A stretch of 64,000 nucleotides of DNA from an uncultured Pseudomonas sp. (GCF_913774235.1 NZ_CAJYDW010000007.1:62001-126000), one strand, 5' to 3'; shown: positions 1 to 9,662, counted from the first letter of the stretch. The notes: generated by a model not told the origin, from the sequence alone. Program-made: numbers and translations.

Positions 1-969
1 ATCCAGGCCACCCTTCCCGATGGCAGCACAGCCCACTACCGCTACGACGCCTTCGGCCGCCGCATCGCCAAGACCGTCGCCGGACGCACCACCGAATTCC
101 TCTGGCAGGGCGACCGCCTGGTCGCCGAGAGCGGCCCCGACGGCTACCGCAGCTATCTCTACGAGCCCGGCACCTTCCGCCCCCTGGCCCTGCTGGACGG
201 CGAAGGCCCGGCAGCGGTCCGCCCTTACCACTACCATCTCGACCACCTCGGCACGCCCCAGGAACTCACCGACGCCAGCGGCACCCTCGCCTGGTCCGCC
301 CGCTACCGCGCCTACGGCAACCTGGCCCGCCTGGACGTCGAGCAGATCGCCCAACCCCTGCGTTTCCAGGGCCAATACCACGACCCCGAAACCGGCCTCC
401 ACTACAACCGCCACCGCTACTATCATCCGGAGACGGGCAGCTTCATCACCCCCGACCCCATCCGGCTGGCGGGTGGGTTGAACAGCTATCGCTATGCGCC
501 CAATCCCACCGGCTGGGTGGATCCGCTGGGGTTGGCGAATGTCAGGGGGCAGTGTCCGGGATTCGACGAGCCCCACGAATTACGCCGAAAGGAAAGGTAT
601 GAATCTTTACCCCACTTGCCTCAAAGCGACGAGGGCAGCTACCTATATCGAGGTATCCGTAAAGGGCACCCAGCAGAACACGAGGCCTTCAATGGTCGAG
701 TGATTCCAGGAAAAATCGATGGGACGGTAACTCCAGAAGAACATAACTATGGGGGACGCTCTGCGGAAAGTGCATACACATCTTGGACAAGATCACCGGA
801 AGTCGCTAAAAAATTCGCAGAAGAAGGCGGCCTCATACTACGTGTTAAGACAGGAGCCCCTAAAGTGGGTGAAAAATGGTCTTGGCAGTACTCTGAAGAT
901 CGCTGGGGTGAGCAAGAGGTGCTTTTAAAGGGTATTCGTGAAAAAGACATTGAGGTGTATCGCCCATGA
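1..969 (+). CDS. RHS polymorphic toxin, 3' part, with ADP-ribosyltransferase-like tip
   Basis: The open frame enters from the left edge (322 residues visible) and is in frame from base 1. Residues 1-178 are RHS core: YD-repeats, the DHLGTPQ segment, GLHYNRHRYYHPETGSFITPDP and the junction W-VDPLGL, after which RHS proteins switch to a variable toxin. Residues 179-322 form that toxin tip. I see Arg217 in LYRG, Thr260-Ser261 in YTSWT followed by an EVAKKFA helix, and Glu304/Glu306 in GEQEVLL. This order (R, S/T, ExE) is the signature of R-S-E mono-ADP-ribosyltransferases, so I infer a toxin that modifies a target-cell protein or nucleic acid. Base composition drops sharply after the junction, as expected for exchangeable tips. 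RHS proteins are usually delivered by type VI secretion through an N-terminal part that lies outside this window. RHS identity is certain; the enzymatic class is inferred from motifs. Confidence 0.9.
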   Translation: MQATLPDGSTAHYRYDAFGRRIAKTVAGRTTEFLWQGDRLVAESGPDGYRSYLYEPGTFRPLALLDGEGPAAVRPYHYHLDHLGTPQELTDASGTLAWSARYRAYGNLARLDVEQIAQPLRFQGQYHDPETGLHYNRHRYYHPETGSFITPDPIRLAGGLNSYRYAPNPTGWVDPLGLANVRGQCPGFDEPHELRRKERYESLPHLPQSDEGSYLYRGIRKGHPAEHEAFNGRVIPGKIDGTVTPEEHNYGGRSAESAYTSWTRSPEVAKKFAEEGGLILRVKTGAPKVGEKWSWQYSEDRWGEQEVLLKGIREKDIEVYRP

Positions 970-1388
970 CACTAATACAATTCATCGAAGAAAATTTTCT
1001 GCTTACAGAATCTAACAAAAAACATCTAAAAAAAATAACAACCCAAATACCTGACAGCTTTAATTTCAAAAACGATTATATAGTATCAAAAACATCAGAA
1101 ATATTTTTCAAAGAAATATCCATACAAAAAGAAATTTCTGAAAACTCTAACAACAAGATGATTGGCTATGAAGAAACAGCAGAAAACTTAAAAATGGAAG
1201 ATCCTAAAACTCCCATTTTAATGCGATTTTTAGACAGTAAAAAATGGGATGGTAAAGTTTTTTACCTAGAAAAAAAATATTACCTCGGAGCCATACTAGG
1301 CAAAAAAAAGCATCCCGACTGGAAAACCCCACCCAATTGGGACGGGTCATTAGAAATGCTAGAGAAGTTCAACAAGAAGCCTTCCTAG
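966..1388 (+). CDS. Putative immunity protein for the RHS ADP-ribosyltransferase tip
   Basis: This 140-residue soluble protein starts in an ATGA overlap with the toxin stop codon, the usual translational coupling of an effector with its immunity gene. It is Lys/Asn/Ile-rich and far more AT-rich than the chromosome, and it has no signal peptide or membrane segment, so it should act in the cytoplasm. I recognise no family. The immunity role is inferred only from position, size and overlap. It is followed by about 110 bases of AT-rich non-coding DNA before the orphan RHS tail. Confidence 0.75.
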   Translation: MTLIQFIEENFLLTESNKKHLKKITTQIPDSFNFKNDYIVSKTSEIFFKEISIQKEISENSNNKMIGYEETAENLKMEDPKTPILMRFLDSKKWDGKVFYLEKKYYLGAILGKKKHPDWKTPPNWDGSLEMLEKFNKKPS

Positions 1389-1501
1389 CAAGCACTCCGA
1401 AAATACAAATTTAAATCAGACACCTATAAATAAACAGGTACAGCTCATCTAAATTAATTTAGACTTATTTAAAACATTAGGGCTATTTTTAGAGCAGCGA
1501 A

Positions 1502-2411
1502 GCCCACTACCGCTACGACGCCTTCGGCCGTCGCATCGCCAAGACCGTCGCCGGACGCGCCACCGAATTCCTCTGGCAAGGCGACCGCCTGGTCGCCGAA
1601 AGCGGTCCGGACGGCTACCGCAGCTACCTCTACGAACCCGGTACCTTCCGCCCCTTGGCCCTACTGGTCGGCGAAGGCCCCCAGGTGGTAACACCCTACC
1701 ACTACCACCTCGGTACCCCTCAGGAACTCACCGACGCCAACGGCACCCTCGCCTGGTCCGCCCGCTACCGCGCCTACGGCAACCTCGCCCGCCTGGACAT
1801 CGAGCAGATCGCCCAACCCCTTCGCTTCCAGGGCCAATACCACGACCCCGAAACCGGCCTCCACTACAACCGCCACCGCTACTATCATCCTGAGACAGGG
1901 AGCTTCATCACCCCTGACCCCATCCGGTTGGCGGGCGGGTTGAACAGTTATCGCTATGCGCCCAATCCCACCGGCTGGGTGGATCCGCTGGGGTTGGCGA
2001 ATGTTAAGGGACAGTGTCCGGGGCAGACACAAAAAAAGCGGGTAAATTTTAATCAACCACCCTCGGGCAGCCTAGATCGGAGCGATATAGATCCTAATGG
2101 CCACTCTAGGACAGATCATGTCAAGAGGCATGGAACGGATGAGACAACCAGATCTACACCTCACGGTGTGTTTTACGAAAACCCAATAACTGCTACAGAA
2201 AAAGCTTGGCATATAGCCAAAAAATAAGATATCACCATATAGAATAGATCCTGGAAACGGAAATTGGATATATGATGTGCCCTATCCAAAGGCGGGCTAT
2301 GAAGGTGGCAAGCCTGGAGCAGCAAAGGGACATCCCGAACTTAACCACATACGCATAGTCACCAAAGCAAATTCAAGCATTGTCATAACAGCCTTTCCGA
2401 CCAAGCCATGA
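1502..2411 (+). pseudogene. Orphan RHS C-terminal module with frameshifted toxin tip
   Basis: This is a second copy of the RHS core end, nearly identical to bases 31-560 but starting abruptly inside the core without its own start or ribosome site. It lacks 9 bases, so YHYHLDHLGTPQ has become YHYHLGTPQ; the loss lies between short CAYCTCG repeats. After VDPLGLANVKGQCPG comes a different toxin with the motif DHVKRHG. The frame stops at TAA 2225-2227 directly after a six-A tract (2219-2224). Reading one base later (from 2226) the sequence continues as a sensible protein tail (YDVPYPKAGYEGG, HIRIVTK, ITAFP) that ends in TGA 2409-2411, overlapping the next gene as ATGA. The real toxin therefore crosses the frameshift. 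RHS orphan tips of this kind are reservoirs for recombination into the main gene. The toxin fold is not recognised; small RNase toxins often end in a similar TA-aromatic-P motif. Confidence 0.85.
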
Positions 2412-2716
2412 AAAAAATATTCTATGTCGCCGAAGCCTATATCGAAGATTACAACCAAGGAACTGATTTAATCCTAGTAAGAGGCAGATCAGGAAATATT
2501 GGAGGATACTCCTTTGAATTCGATATATACACAGAAGACTTGGAGATCGTAGCTGGGCCTTACGACCATGAACGGCCTTACCATGAGAGCAGTTGGTGTG
2601 GCTATGAGGACATAAAAATGGCAATACCTGCCACCTACCAAGATCTTCAAAAAATAGCGAAAATCGTAACAGGCTATTTAATAGAGGGTGATTTTTCTGC
2701 AAGAAGATTTCGCTAA
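2408..2716 (+). CDS. Putative immunity protein for the orphan RHS toxin
   Basis: A 102-residue acidic protein (IEDYNQGTDLILVRG..., many aromatic residues) that begins in an ATGA overlap with the shifted frame of the orphan toxin. The overlap mirrors the first toxin/immunity pair and supports both the start and the reconstructed toxin frame. It is AT-rich, has no signal peptide and belongs to no family I recognise. Keeping an intact immunity gene behind a broken toxin is common, because it protects against siblings that still carry the active tip. Expression would need a promoter within the orphan module or read-through from upstream. Confidence 0.7.
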   Translation: MKKIFYVAEAYIEDYNQGTDLILVRGRSGNIGGYSFEFDIYTEDLEIVAGPYDHERPYHESSWCGYEDIKMAIPATYQDLQKIAKIVTGYLIEGDFSARRFR

Positions 2717-2810
2717 AAAAATAACACGCACAAACGGTAAATTAGCATTCCTACCGCAACAGCGGTTTTCCAGCTGCGCTTAGAAACCTCCTATTCAAGA
2801 GAGTACGCAT

Positions 2811-2840
2811 AAAAAAGCCACGCATCCGCGTGGCTTTTTT
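2811..2840. terminator. Bidirectional intrinsic terminator between RHS locus and tkt
   Basis: A perfect 7-bp stem GCCACGC/GCGTGGC (2817-2823 with 2828-2834) and a 4-base loop is flanked by six A on the left and six T on the right, so it can stop transcription from both sides. It separates the RHS cassette from the convergent tkt gene. Confidence 0.9.
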
Positions 2841-2859
2841 GCACTACGACCCGCGAGCT

Positions 2860-4857
2860 TTAGTCTTCCAGCAACTCGCCCGCCACCGCCAGGACGTTGT
2901 CCAGGGTGAAGCCGAAGTGCTCGAAGAGAGCGGCCGCCGGGGCGGATTCGCCGTAGGTGTGCATGCCGATGATACGGCCGTCGAGACCGACGTACTTGTA
3001 CCAGAAGTCGGCGATGCCGGCTTCGATGGCGATGCGGGCGCCGACTTCCACCGGCAGGACCTGCTGGCGGTACTCGGGGCTCTGGCGGTCGAAGACGCTG
3101 GTGCTGGGCATGGAGACCACGCGCACGTTGCGACCTTCGGCGGTCAGGCGGTCATAGGCCTGCACGGCCAGGCCGACTTCGGAGCCGGTGGCGATGAAGA
3201 TCAGCTCGGGCTCGCCGACGCAGTCCTTGAGTACGTAGCCGCCGCGGGCGGCGTTGCCCAGGGTGGCTTCGTCGCGCAGGTTATGGGCCAGGTTCTGGCG
3301 GGAGAAGATCAGCGCGCTGGGGCCGTCACGGCGCTCCAGGGCGGCGGTCCAGGCGATGGCGGACTCGACCGCGTCGGCCGGGCGCCAGGTGTCCAGGTTG
3401 GGGGTGTAGCGCAACGAGGCCAGCTGCTCCACCGGCTGGTGGGTGGGGCCGTCTTCGCCGAGACCGATGGAGTCGTGGGTGAAGACATAGAGCACCCGCT
3501 GCTTCATCAGCGCCGACATGCGCACCGCGTTGCGGGCGTACTCCATGAACATCAGGAAGGTGGCGCCGTAGGGCACCAGGCCGCCGTGCAGGGCGACGCC
3601 GTTCATGATGGCGCTCATGCCGAATTCGCGCACGCCATAGTGGACGTAGTTGCCGCTGGCGTCCTCGGCGGTGACGCCCTTGGCGCCTTTCCACAGGGTC
3701 AGGTTGGAACCGGCCAGGTCAGCGGAGCCACCGAGCAGCTCGGGCAGCAGCGGACCGAAGAATTGCAGGGCGTTCTGGCTGGCCTTGCGGCTGGCGATGG
3801 TCTCGCCCTTGGCAGAGACCTCCTGGATGAAGGCGGCGGCGCGCTCGGCGAAATCGGCGGGCAGGTCACCGGCCATGCGGCGCTTGAACTCGGCGGCCAG
3901 CTCCGGATGGGCGGCAGCGTAGGCGGCGAAGCGCTTGTTCCACTCGGCCTCGGCAGCGGCGCCGCGCTCCTTGGCGCTCCACTCGGCGTAGATGTCGGCG
4001 GGAATCTCGAAGGGCGCATGGGACCAGCCGAGCAGTTCGCGCGCGGCCTGGATCTCGTCGTTGCCCAGGGGGGCGCCGTGGCACTCTTCCTTGCCCTGCT
4101 TGTGCGGGGCGCCGTAGCCGATCACGGTCTTGCAGCAGATCAGGGTCGGCTGGTCGCTCTTGCGCGCGGTGTCCAGGGCGGTCTTGATCTCGTCGGCGTC
4201 ATGGCCGTCGACGTTGCGGATCACTTGCCAGCCATAGCTCTCGAAGCGCTTGGGGGTGTCGTCGGTGAACCAGCCCTCGACCTCGCCATCGATGGAGATG
4301 CCGTTGTCGTCGTAGAAGGCGATCAGCTTGGACAGGCCCAGGGTGCCGGCCAGGGAGCAGGCTTCGTGGGAGACGCCTTCCATCATGCAGCCATCGCCGA
4401 GGAAGGCATAGGTGTGGTGGTCGACGATGCTGTGGCCATCACGGTTGAACTGGGCGGCCATGACCTTTTCCGCCAGGGCGAAGCCCACGGCGTTGGCGAT
4501 GCCCTGGCCCAGCGGACCGGTGGTGGTCTCGATGCCCGGGGCATAGCCGTACTCGGGGTGGCCAGGGGTCTTGCTGTGCAGCTGACGGAAATTCTTCAGG
4601 TCGTCGATGGACAGGTCGTAACCCGACAGGTGCAGCAGCGAATAGATGAGCATGGAGCCGTGGCCGTTGGACAGCACGAAGCGGTCACGGTCGGCCCACT
4701 GGGGGTTACCCGGGTTGTGCTTGAGCTGATCGTGCCAGAGCACCTCGGCGATGTCGGCCATGCCCATGGGCGCGCCGGGGTGGCCACTGTTGGCTTTTTG
4801 CACGGCATCCATGCTGAGGGCGCGGATGGCGTTGGCTCGATCACGACGGCTGGGCAT
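2860..4857 (-). CDS. tkt: Transketolase
   Basis: This 665-residue enzyme transfers two-carbon ketol units between sugar phosphates in the non-oxidative pentose phosphate pathway, using thiamine diphosphate and Mg2+ in the cytoplasm. The start [22 protein letters not shown], the substrate histidine segment SGHPGAPMG, the TPP-binding GDGCMMEG...FYDDN motif and the pyrimidine-domain [11 protein letters not shown] motif are all present, and the length is typical. The ATG at 4857 has AGGAGA in front; the longer open frame upstream is antisense-like read-through into the pqi genes. In P. aeruginosa tkt sits beside the metK regulator; here a pqi operon lies between them. Confidence 0.97.
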   Translation of the reverse strand: MPSRRDRANAIRALSMDAVQKANSGHPGAPMGMADIAEVLWHDQLKHNPGNPQWADRDRFVLSNGHGSMLIYSLLHLSGYDLSIDDLKNFRQLHSKTPGHPEYGYAPGIETTTGPLGQGIANAVGFALAEKVMAAQFNRDGHSIVDHHTYAFLGDGCMMEGVSHEACSLAGTLGLSKLIAFYDDNGISIDGEVEGWFTDDTPKRFESYGWQVIRNVDGHDADEIKTALDTARKSDQPTLICCKTVIGYGAPHKQGKEECHGAPLGNDEIQAARELLGWSHAPFEIPADIYAEWSAKERGAAAEAEWNKRFAAYAAAHPELAAEFKRRMAGDLPADFAERAAAFIQEVSAKGETIASRKASQNALQFFGPLLPELLGGSADLAGSNLTLWKGAKGVTAEDASGNYVHYGVREFGMSAIMNGVALHGGLVPYGATFLMFMEYARNAVRMSALMKQRVLYVFTHDSIGLGEDGPTHQPVEQLASLRYTPNLDTWRPADAVESAIAWTAALERRDGPSALIFSRQNLAHNLRDEATLGNAARGGYVLKDCVGEPELIFIATGSEVGLAVQAYDRLTAEGRNVRVVSMPSTSVFDRQSPEYRQQVLPVEVGARIAIEAGIADFWYKYVGLDGRIIGMHTYGESAPAAALFEHFGFTLDNVLAVAGELLED

Positions 4858-4940
4858 TGCGGTGTCTCCTGGCAGAGGCAGAGCGAAGGGGCCGTCATTC
4901 TGGCCCAGCCAGGGCACTTCCAGCAATCGACGTTGTCGCC

Positions 4941-5540
4941 TCAGCCGGCCGGGCAGACCGTAGCGCCGTCGGCGACGAAGGCGCGGGCTACCGGCTCGAT
5001 GCGCTTGGCCAGTTGCGCCAACGCCTGGCGATGGGCGAGCACGACCTCGGCGTAGGACGTCCCCGCTGGCTGCTGGATGCGGCTGCCGCAAGTGAGCACC
5101 CGCTCGCCGCCCGCTTCGGCCAGGCGTAGCGTCCAGAGCGCATCCTGCTGGACCCGGCGCCCGGGTATCGACTCGAAGCGCTGCACGTCCAGCTTGATGC
5201 GCAGCACCGGTGCGCCACTGCCGCGCGGGGCATCGCCCAGGTCCAGGGTACCCAGGTCCGCGGACAGATCGGCGGACAGGGCACTGCGGATCTCGTCGGC
5301 CAGGGGTGCGATCCAGCGCTCGTTCTCCAGCAGGGCGATGCCGTCGCCCTGGCGGATCACCAGTTGCGGCTGGTCGACCTGGGGCGGTACCGAGACGCCC
5401 TGCAGGGCGAAGCGGAAGGGCGCCGCGCGCCCACTTGATTCCGGCTCGGCCGCACTGGTCAGGGTGTGGTAGTTGAGCGGCGCCTTGGCGGCGCAGGCGG
5501 CCAACAACAGGGGCAGAGCCAGGCAGGTCAGGCGCTTCAT
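4941..5540 (-). CDS. pqiC: PqiC-like outer-membrane lipoprotein (ABC transport auxiliary)
   Basis: A 199-residue protein with a lipoprotein signal peptide ([16 protein letters not shown], lipobox LAAC), so the mature protein begins at Cys16. It matches the PqiC/YmbA-type auxiliary lipoproteins that cap MCE-protein tunnels at the outer membrane and help move phospholipids between membranes. It overlaps the upstream pqiB by four bases (ATGA), which supports both the start and membership in the pqiAABC operon. There is only about 80 bp to the downstream tkt start. Confidence 0.88.
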   Translation of the reverse strand: MKRLTCLALPLLLAACAAKAPLNYHTLTSAAEPESSGRAAPFRFALQGVSVPPQVDQPQLVIRQGDGIALLENERWIAPLADEIRSALSADLSADLGTLDLGDAPRGSGAPVLRIKLDVQRFESIPGRRVQQDALWTLRLAEAGGERVLTCGSRIQQPAGTSYAEVVLAHRQALAQLAKRIEPVARAFVADGATVCPAG

Positions 5541-7183
5541 GGCAGTTTTCCTTTGGCGGGATCACGGGAGCCCGGTTCGAGCTTGGGCGGCGGATCGGTC
5601 ACCAGACCGCGGATCAGGGATTCCGGATGGCGACCGAGGTAGTCGCCGAACACGCGCAGGGAGCGCGCCATACGCTGCATCTCTTCCAGGGTCTGGGTGA
5701 GATTCTGCTGCACTGGCGAATCGGCGCCCAGACTCTGGCTGGCGCTGCCGGTAAGTTGCTGCACGCCCATCAGGGTGGTGGTCAGCTGCGGCAGGACGCC
5801 GGCGTTGAGCTGCTTGAGGGTGCCGCTGAGCTGCGCCAGGCTGGTGTCGAGATTCTTGCCGATGGAGTCGAAGGGGATCTTGTCGATCTTGTTGACGATG
5901 CCCGCCATCTGCTCCTGCAAGCGATCAAAGCTGCCGGTGACGGTGGGGATCACCAGCGGCTTGGCCTGGGGATCGAAGGCCACCTTGGGTGCACTGGGAA
6001 TGAAGTCGATGGAGATGTAGAGCTGCCCGGTGAGCAGGTTACCGGTGCGGGCCTGGGCGCGCAGGCCGCGCGCCACCCAGCCGGCGAACAATTTGCCATC
6101 GCGATCCTCGGCCTCGAGGCGCTTGCCGACCTCGCCGAGGCGCTGCGGATAGATCACCGCGCCGACGATCAAGGAGAAGTCATCCTTCTTCTGGTCGTAG
6201 TCCGGCGTCAGGGAAACCACCCGGCCGACGTTCATGCCAAGGAATTCCACCGGGGCTCCGGTGGCGAGGCCACGCAGGGATTGCTGGAATCTCATGCGGA
6301 TGTAGTGCGGCTCGCCATCCGGCGGCGCCAGGGCGCTGGTCTGGTCGTCGAACAGGGTGAAGCGCTGGTCCTCGCTGGCCTCCTCCGGGTCCTTGGGCCA
6401 CTCCGGCGTGACGAAGGCGATACCGCCCGCCACCACGGTGGCCAGCGACTGGGTATTGAGCTTGAGACCGGCAGCGCTGAGCGAGACATCGACGCCGCTG
6501 GCGTTCCAGAAGCGGGTGTTGACGGTGACGAAGCGGTCGTACGGCGAGTCGATGAAGATCTGCGCGCTGACACCCTTGCCGTCCTGGTTGAGATGGAAGG
6601 ACACCACCCGGCCGACCTGGATGCGGCGGTAATAGACCGGCGAGCCGACGTCCAAGGAGCCGATGTCGTCGGCGGTGACGACGAACCGGCGGCCGGAGGC
6701 GCCGTGGATCAGCGCAGGAGGCTGCTCCAGGCCGCGGAAGTCGCGGCGCGACTCGGTGGAGTCGCCGATGTCGGCGCCGATGAAGGCGCCCGACAGCAGG
6801 GTGTCGACGCCCGACACGCCGCTCACGCCGAAGCGCGGGCGTACCACCCAGAAGCGCGCGTCCTGGGTGGCGAAGCCCTCGGCGGACTTCTCCAGCGCGA
6901 TGGTGGCGATGATCCGGTTGCGATCCGGTGCCAGCTGGATGTCGTTGACCGTGCCGATCACCACATTCTTGTACTTGACCTGGGTCTTGCCGGCTTCCAG
7001 GCCTTCGGCGGTGAGAAAGGTCACGGTGATGGTCGGGCCGCGGGAGGCCCAGCTGTGTACCACCATGGACAGCCCGATCAGGGCCGCCACTATGGGTACC
7101 AGCCAGATCAGCGAAACGCTCCAGCGACTACGGCGTACCTCGGGGGTAGGCGCCAGGGCGTCGGGTTCATGCCTGTCCGTCAT
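5537..7183 (-). CDS. pqiB: PqiB, MCE-domain intermembrane transport protein
   Basis: A 548-residue protein with a short cytoplasmic N-terminus, one membrane helix (about residues 20-42, [19 protein letters not shown]) and successive MCE domains, each opening with a sequence like [23 protein letters not shown], followed by a helical tail (about 420-530). E. coli PqiB stacks MCE rings into a periplasm-spanning syringe for lipid transport. The number and length of domains fit PqiB rather than the single-domain MlaD. It overlaps pqiA by 17 bp and pqiC by 4 bp. In enterobacteria the operon answers to SoxRS; no such site can be named here. Confidence 0.93.
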   Translation of the reverse strand: MTDRHEPDALAPTPEVRRSRWSVSLIWLVPIVAALIGLSMVVHSWASRGPTITVTFLTAEGLEAGKTQVKYKNVVIGTVNDIQLAPDRNRIIATIALEKSAEGFATQDARFWVVRPRFGVSGVSGVDTLLSGAFIGADIGDSTESRRDFRGLEQPPALIHGASGRRFVVTADDIGSLDVGSPVYYRRIQVGRVVSFHLNQDGKGVSAQIFIDSPYDRFVTVNTRFWNASGVDVSLSAAGLKLNTQSLATVVAGGIAFVTPEWPKDPEEASEDQRFTLFDDQTSALAPPDGEPHYIRMRFQQSLRGLATGAPVEFLGMNVGRVVSLTPDYDQKKDDFSLIVGAVIYPQRLGEVGKRLEAEDRDGKLFAGWVARGLRAQARTGNLLTGQLYISIDFIPSAPKVAFDPQAKPLVIPTVTGSFDRLQEQMAGIVNKIDKIPFDSIGKNLDTSLAQLSGTLKQLNAGVLPQLTTTLMGVQQLTGSASQSLGADSPVQQNLTQTLEEMQRMARSLRVFGDYLGRHPESLIRGLVTDPPPKLEPGSRDPAKGKLP

Positions 7184-7808
7184 CGTTCACCTCTGCATCC
7201 CAGATCAAGCGGGGATCGAAACTCATCGCGGCGAGCATCGTCAGCACCACCACGAAACCAAAGAACACGATGCCCAAGCGCGGCGCGGCCGAGCTCAGCG
7301 CACCGAAATGCACCAGTGCCGACACCAGGGCGACCACGATGACGTCGAGCATCGACCAGTAGCCGATCAGCTCGACGAAGCGATAGAGCCGGGCACGCTG
7401 GGCCATCGCCCAGTCGCTGCGCCTCTGACAGGTCACCAGCAGGGTGCCGAGCACCAGGAACTTGATGGACGGCACCGCCACGCTGGCGATGAAAATGACC
7501 AGGGCGACGCCCCAGGAGCCGTTCGCCCAGAATTCGATCACCCCTTCGAGGATGGTGCTCTCCGCGCCGCGGCCCAGGGTACCGGTGTACATCACCGGCA
7601 GGGTATTGGCCGGGATGTAGAGGATCAGCGCGGCGATGAGGTAGGCCCAGGTCTTGGCATAGACGTTGGGCTTGCGCCGGTGCAAGGCCGAGCCGCAGCG
7701 CGGGCAGCCGGCCTTGCGACGGCGCGGCGCGGTGCAGACGTTACCGCAGACGTGGCACAGGCAGAGACCGAGCTCGTCGGCCCGCGGCGGCAACTGGGGC
7801 GCACTCAT
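7167..7808 (-). CDS. pqiA: PqiA family integral membrane protein, second half
   Basis: 213 residues starting MSAPQLPPRADE. A zinc-ribbon-like pair (CHVCGNVC and GCPRCGSAL, about residues 17-42) is followed by four hydrophobic helices with the conserved ILYIPANTLPVMYTG and VAVPSIKFLVLG segments of the PqiA domain. E. coli PqiA is one chain with two such domains; here they are separate genes, and this is the one corresponding to the second domain. The start at 7808 sits in a four-base overlap with the first half; the longer open frame above it is not used. It is the inner-membrane partner of PqiB. Confidence 0.88.
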   Translation of the reverse strand: MSAPQLPPRADELGLCLCHVCGNVCTAPRRRKAGCPRCGSALHRRKPNVYAKTWAYLIAALILYIPANTLPVMYTGTLGRGAESTILEGVIEFWANGSWGVALVIFIASVAVPSIKFLVLGTLLVTCQRRSDWAMAQRARLYRFVELIGYWSMLDVIVVALVSALVHFGALSSAAPRLGIVFFGFVVVLTMLAAMSFDPRLIWDAEVNDDGQA

Positions 7809-8446
7809 GGTTCGCGCTCCCCAACGGCGTCCCACAGCGGATGCAGGTCGCGCTTGGCGATGATCAGCAGGACCACCATCAGGCCCACCATGCCGAACAG
7901 GCCGACGCCCACCACCACGTGGAGCAGGCCGGCCAGCTTGATCACCGCCACCAGGGCGCCGAGCACGAAGACCTCGATCATGCTCCAGGGCCGCAGGTAA
8001 TGCAGGGTGACCATGGCCGTGGCGAAGCCGGGCGCCCGGTAGCCGGCCTGGGCGAAACCGAGCACCCAGAGCAGCAGGACGATTTGCAGCAGCGGCACCA
8101 CGAACAGGGTCATGGCCACCACCAGGGCCATGGGCCCGGCGAAGCCGCTGCTCATGGCGACGATGGATTCGAGCAGGGTCGCCTCGCTGTGCAGCCCGCG
8201 AAAGCTCAGCTGCAGGATGGGCCCGACGTTGGCGACAACGAACAGCACCGCGGCGGCGCAGGCCAGGGCCAGCAGCCCCTGGATATCCAGCCGGCTGGCG
8301 CGGTAGAGCAGTGCGCCGCAGCGCAGGCAATGCGCCCGCTCGCCCGCCGCGAGGGGTTCGAGGCGATGCACCGAGTCGCAGTGCTCGCAGATCACCAGGC
8401 GAGTGCCGGCTGCGGGCGCGGAAGAAGACGGTGGCTGGACGGACAT
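7805..8446 (-). CDS. pqiA: PqiA family integral membrane protein, first half
   Basis: 213 residues from MSVQPPSSSAPA. A Cys pair (ICEHCDSVHRL, CLRCGALLYR) precedes PqiA-type transmembrane helices, with LDIQGLLALACAAAVLFVVANVGPI as the first. This is the first gene of the pqi operon. I chose ATG 8446 because the extra 54 upstream residues look like untranslated DNA rich in rare codons and Trp/Arg. With its neighbour it forms a split version of the double PqiA protein, an arrangement I believe is usual in pseudomonads. Confidence 0.85.
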   Translation of the reverse strand: MSVQPPSSSAPAAGTRLVICEHCDSVHRLEPLAAGERAHCLRCGALLYRASRLDIQGLLALACAAAVLFVVANVGPILQLSFRGLHSEATLLESIVAMSSGFAGPMALVVAMTLFVVPLLQIVLLLWVLGFAQAGYRAPGFATAMVTLHYLRPWSMIEVFVLGALVAVIKLAGLLHVVVGVGLFGMVGLMVVLLIIAKRDLHPLWDAVGEREP

Positions 8447-8603
8447 GAGACGGCCTGGCTGGCGCTCCCTGGACGAAATCTGCATCTTTGACGCACGGGC
8501 GGCGCCGGAGTTACCGCACGGGATAGCGGTAGGCGAACCGGACGCCGCTGGCATCTTACCTACATCTCCGCAGGTATGCCTGCTCCACCATCGCCAGACA
8601 AGT

Positions 8604-8655
8604 ATCAAAACTTTTTGATGCTTTTCTTGCGAGCCTCCGGACGGGTCTCTAGACT
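8604..8655 (+). promoter_or_regulatory. Candidate promoter and palindromic operator of the ArsR-methyltransferase gene
   Basis: ATCAAA-N4-TTTGAT (8604-8619) is an inverted repeat lying directly before a plausible sigma-70 promoter, TTGCGA (8627-8632), 17 bp, TAGACT (8650-8655). A start about 7 bp after the -10 would fall at 8662, two bases before the ATG, so the mRNA could be leaderless or nearly so; indeed no good Shine-Dalgarno is seen. The palindrome is a natural candidate for autoregulation by the encoded ArsR domain. All of this is inference from sequence. Confidence 0.45.
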
Positions 8656-8663
8656 AGCGCCCC

Positions 8664-9662
8664 ATGACCCAGCTACGCGTGCCGGCGCTCGGCCGAGACC
8701 CAGGTGACACCCTCGCCGCCCTATGCAAGGCCGGCGGCGATCCCTTGCGCCTCAACGTTCTGCGCGCCCTGCACAGCGCCTCCTTCGGCGTACTGGAACT
8801 GGCGCAGATCTTCGCCACCGGCCAGTCCGGCATCAGCCACCATCTCAAGGTGCTGGCCCAGGCCGACCTGGTGGCCACCCGCCGTGAAGGCAACGCCATC
8901 TTCTATCGTCGCGCCCTGCCCCGCCCGGGGACCCTGGGCGGCGCGCTGCACGCCGCCCTGCTCGAGGAAGTGGACACCCTGGTACTGCCCGCCGCCGTCC
9001 AGGCGCGCATCACCGAGGTGCATGCCCAGCGCGCGTCTGTGAGTCGCGACTTCTTCGCCCGGGTGGCGGAGAAATTCCAGGCCCAGCAGGACCTCATCGC
9101 CAGCCTGCCGCAGTATCGCGACGGCCTGCTCAGCCTGCTGGACGCCCTGGCCCTGGACCCGCGCGGCTGCGCCCTGGAAGTAGGGCCGGGCGATGGCGCC
9201 TTCCTGCCGGATCTGGCCCATCGCTTCGCCCGGGTGGTGGCGCTGGACAACAGCCCGGCGATGCTCGAACTGGCCCGCCAGCGCTGCCAGCGCGACGGCC
9301 TCGACAATGTCGAATTGCACCTGGCCGATGCCCTCGCCGAGCCGACCCCCCAGGCCGACTGCGTGATCCTCAACATGGTCCTGCATCATCTCGCCGCACC
9401 GGCGGAAGCCCTGCAGTGCCTGGCGAACCGCGTCGTCCCCGGCGGCAGCCTGGTGATCACCGACCTCTGCCCCCACGACCAGGCCTGGGCGCGCGACGCC
9501 TGTGGCGATCTTTGGCTCGGCTTCGACCAGGATGAACTGGCGCGCTGGGCCCAGGCCGCCGGCCTGCAGGCCGGCGAAAGTCTCTACCTCGGCCTGCGCA
9601 ACGGCTTTCAGATCCAGGTGCGGCAATTCGCGCGCCCGGATCAGGGAAACACCCCGTCATGA
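8664..9662 (+). CDS. ArsR-type winged-helix regulator fused to SAM-dependent methyltransferase
   Basis: 332 residues. Residues about 15-90 are an ArsR winged helix (PLRLNVLRALHSASFGVLELAQIF..., recognition helix GISHHLKVLAQADLV, wing TRREGNAIFYR). Residues about 150-300 are a class I methyltransferase with the SAM motif ALEVGPGDGAFL, acidic VALDNSP and motif IV CVILNMVLHHL. Metal-binding cysteines of arsenic/zinc sensors are absent. The gene lies just before metK in the same direction, 117 bp away, as in other pseudomonads. A related ArsR family (SahR) senses S-adenosylhomocysteine and controls methionine-cycle genes in other Proteobacteria, so I infer that the methyltransferase domain reports the SAM or SAH level. 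Whether it also methylates a substrate cannot be seen. Confidence 0.85.
   Translation: MTQLRVPALGRDPGDTLAALCKAGGDPLRLNVLRALHSASFGVLELAQIFATGQSGISHHLKVLAQADLVATRREGNAIFYRRALPRPGTLGGALHAALLEEVDTLVLPAAVQARITEVHAQRASVSRDFFARVAEKFQAQQDLIASLPQYRDGLLSLLDALALDPRGCALEVGPGDGAFLPDLAHRFARVVALDNSPAMLELARQRCQRDGLDNVELHLADALAEPTPQADCVILNMVLHHLAAPAEALQCLANRVVPGGSLVITDLCPHDQAWARDACGDLWLGFDQDELARWAQAAGLQAGESLYLGLRNGFQIQVRQFARPDQGNTPS

Noticed and set aside
2215-2232. Programmed ribosomal frameshift in the orphan toxin
   Set aside because: The continuing frame needs a +1 (or -2) shift. A run of six A before T favours -1 slippage, which would lead quickly to a stop. A simple indel explains it better.
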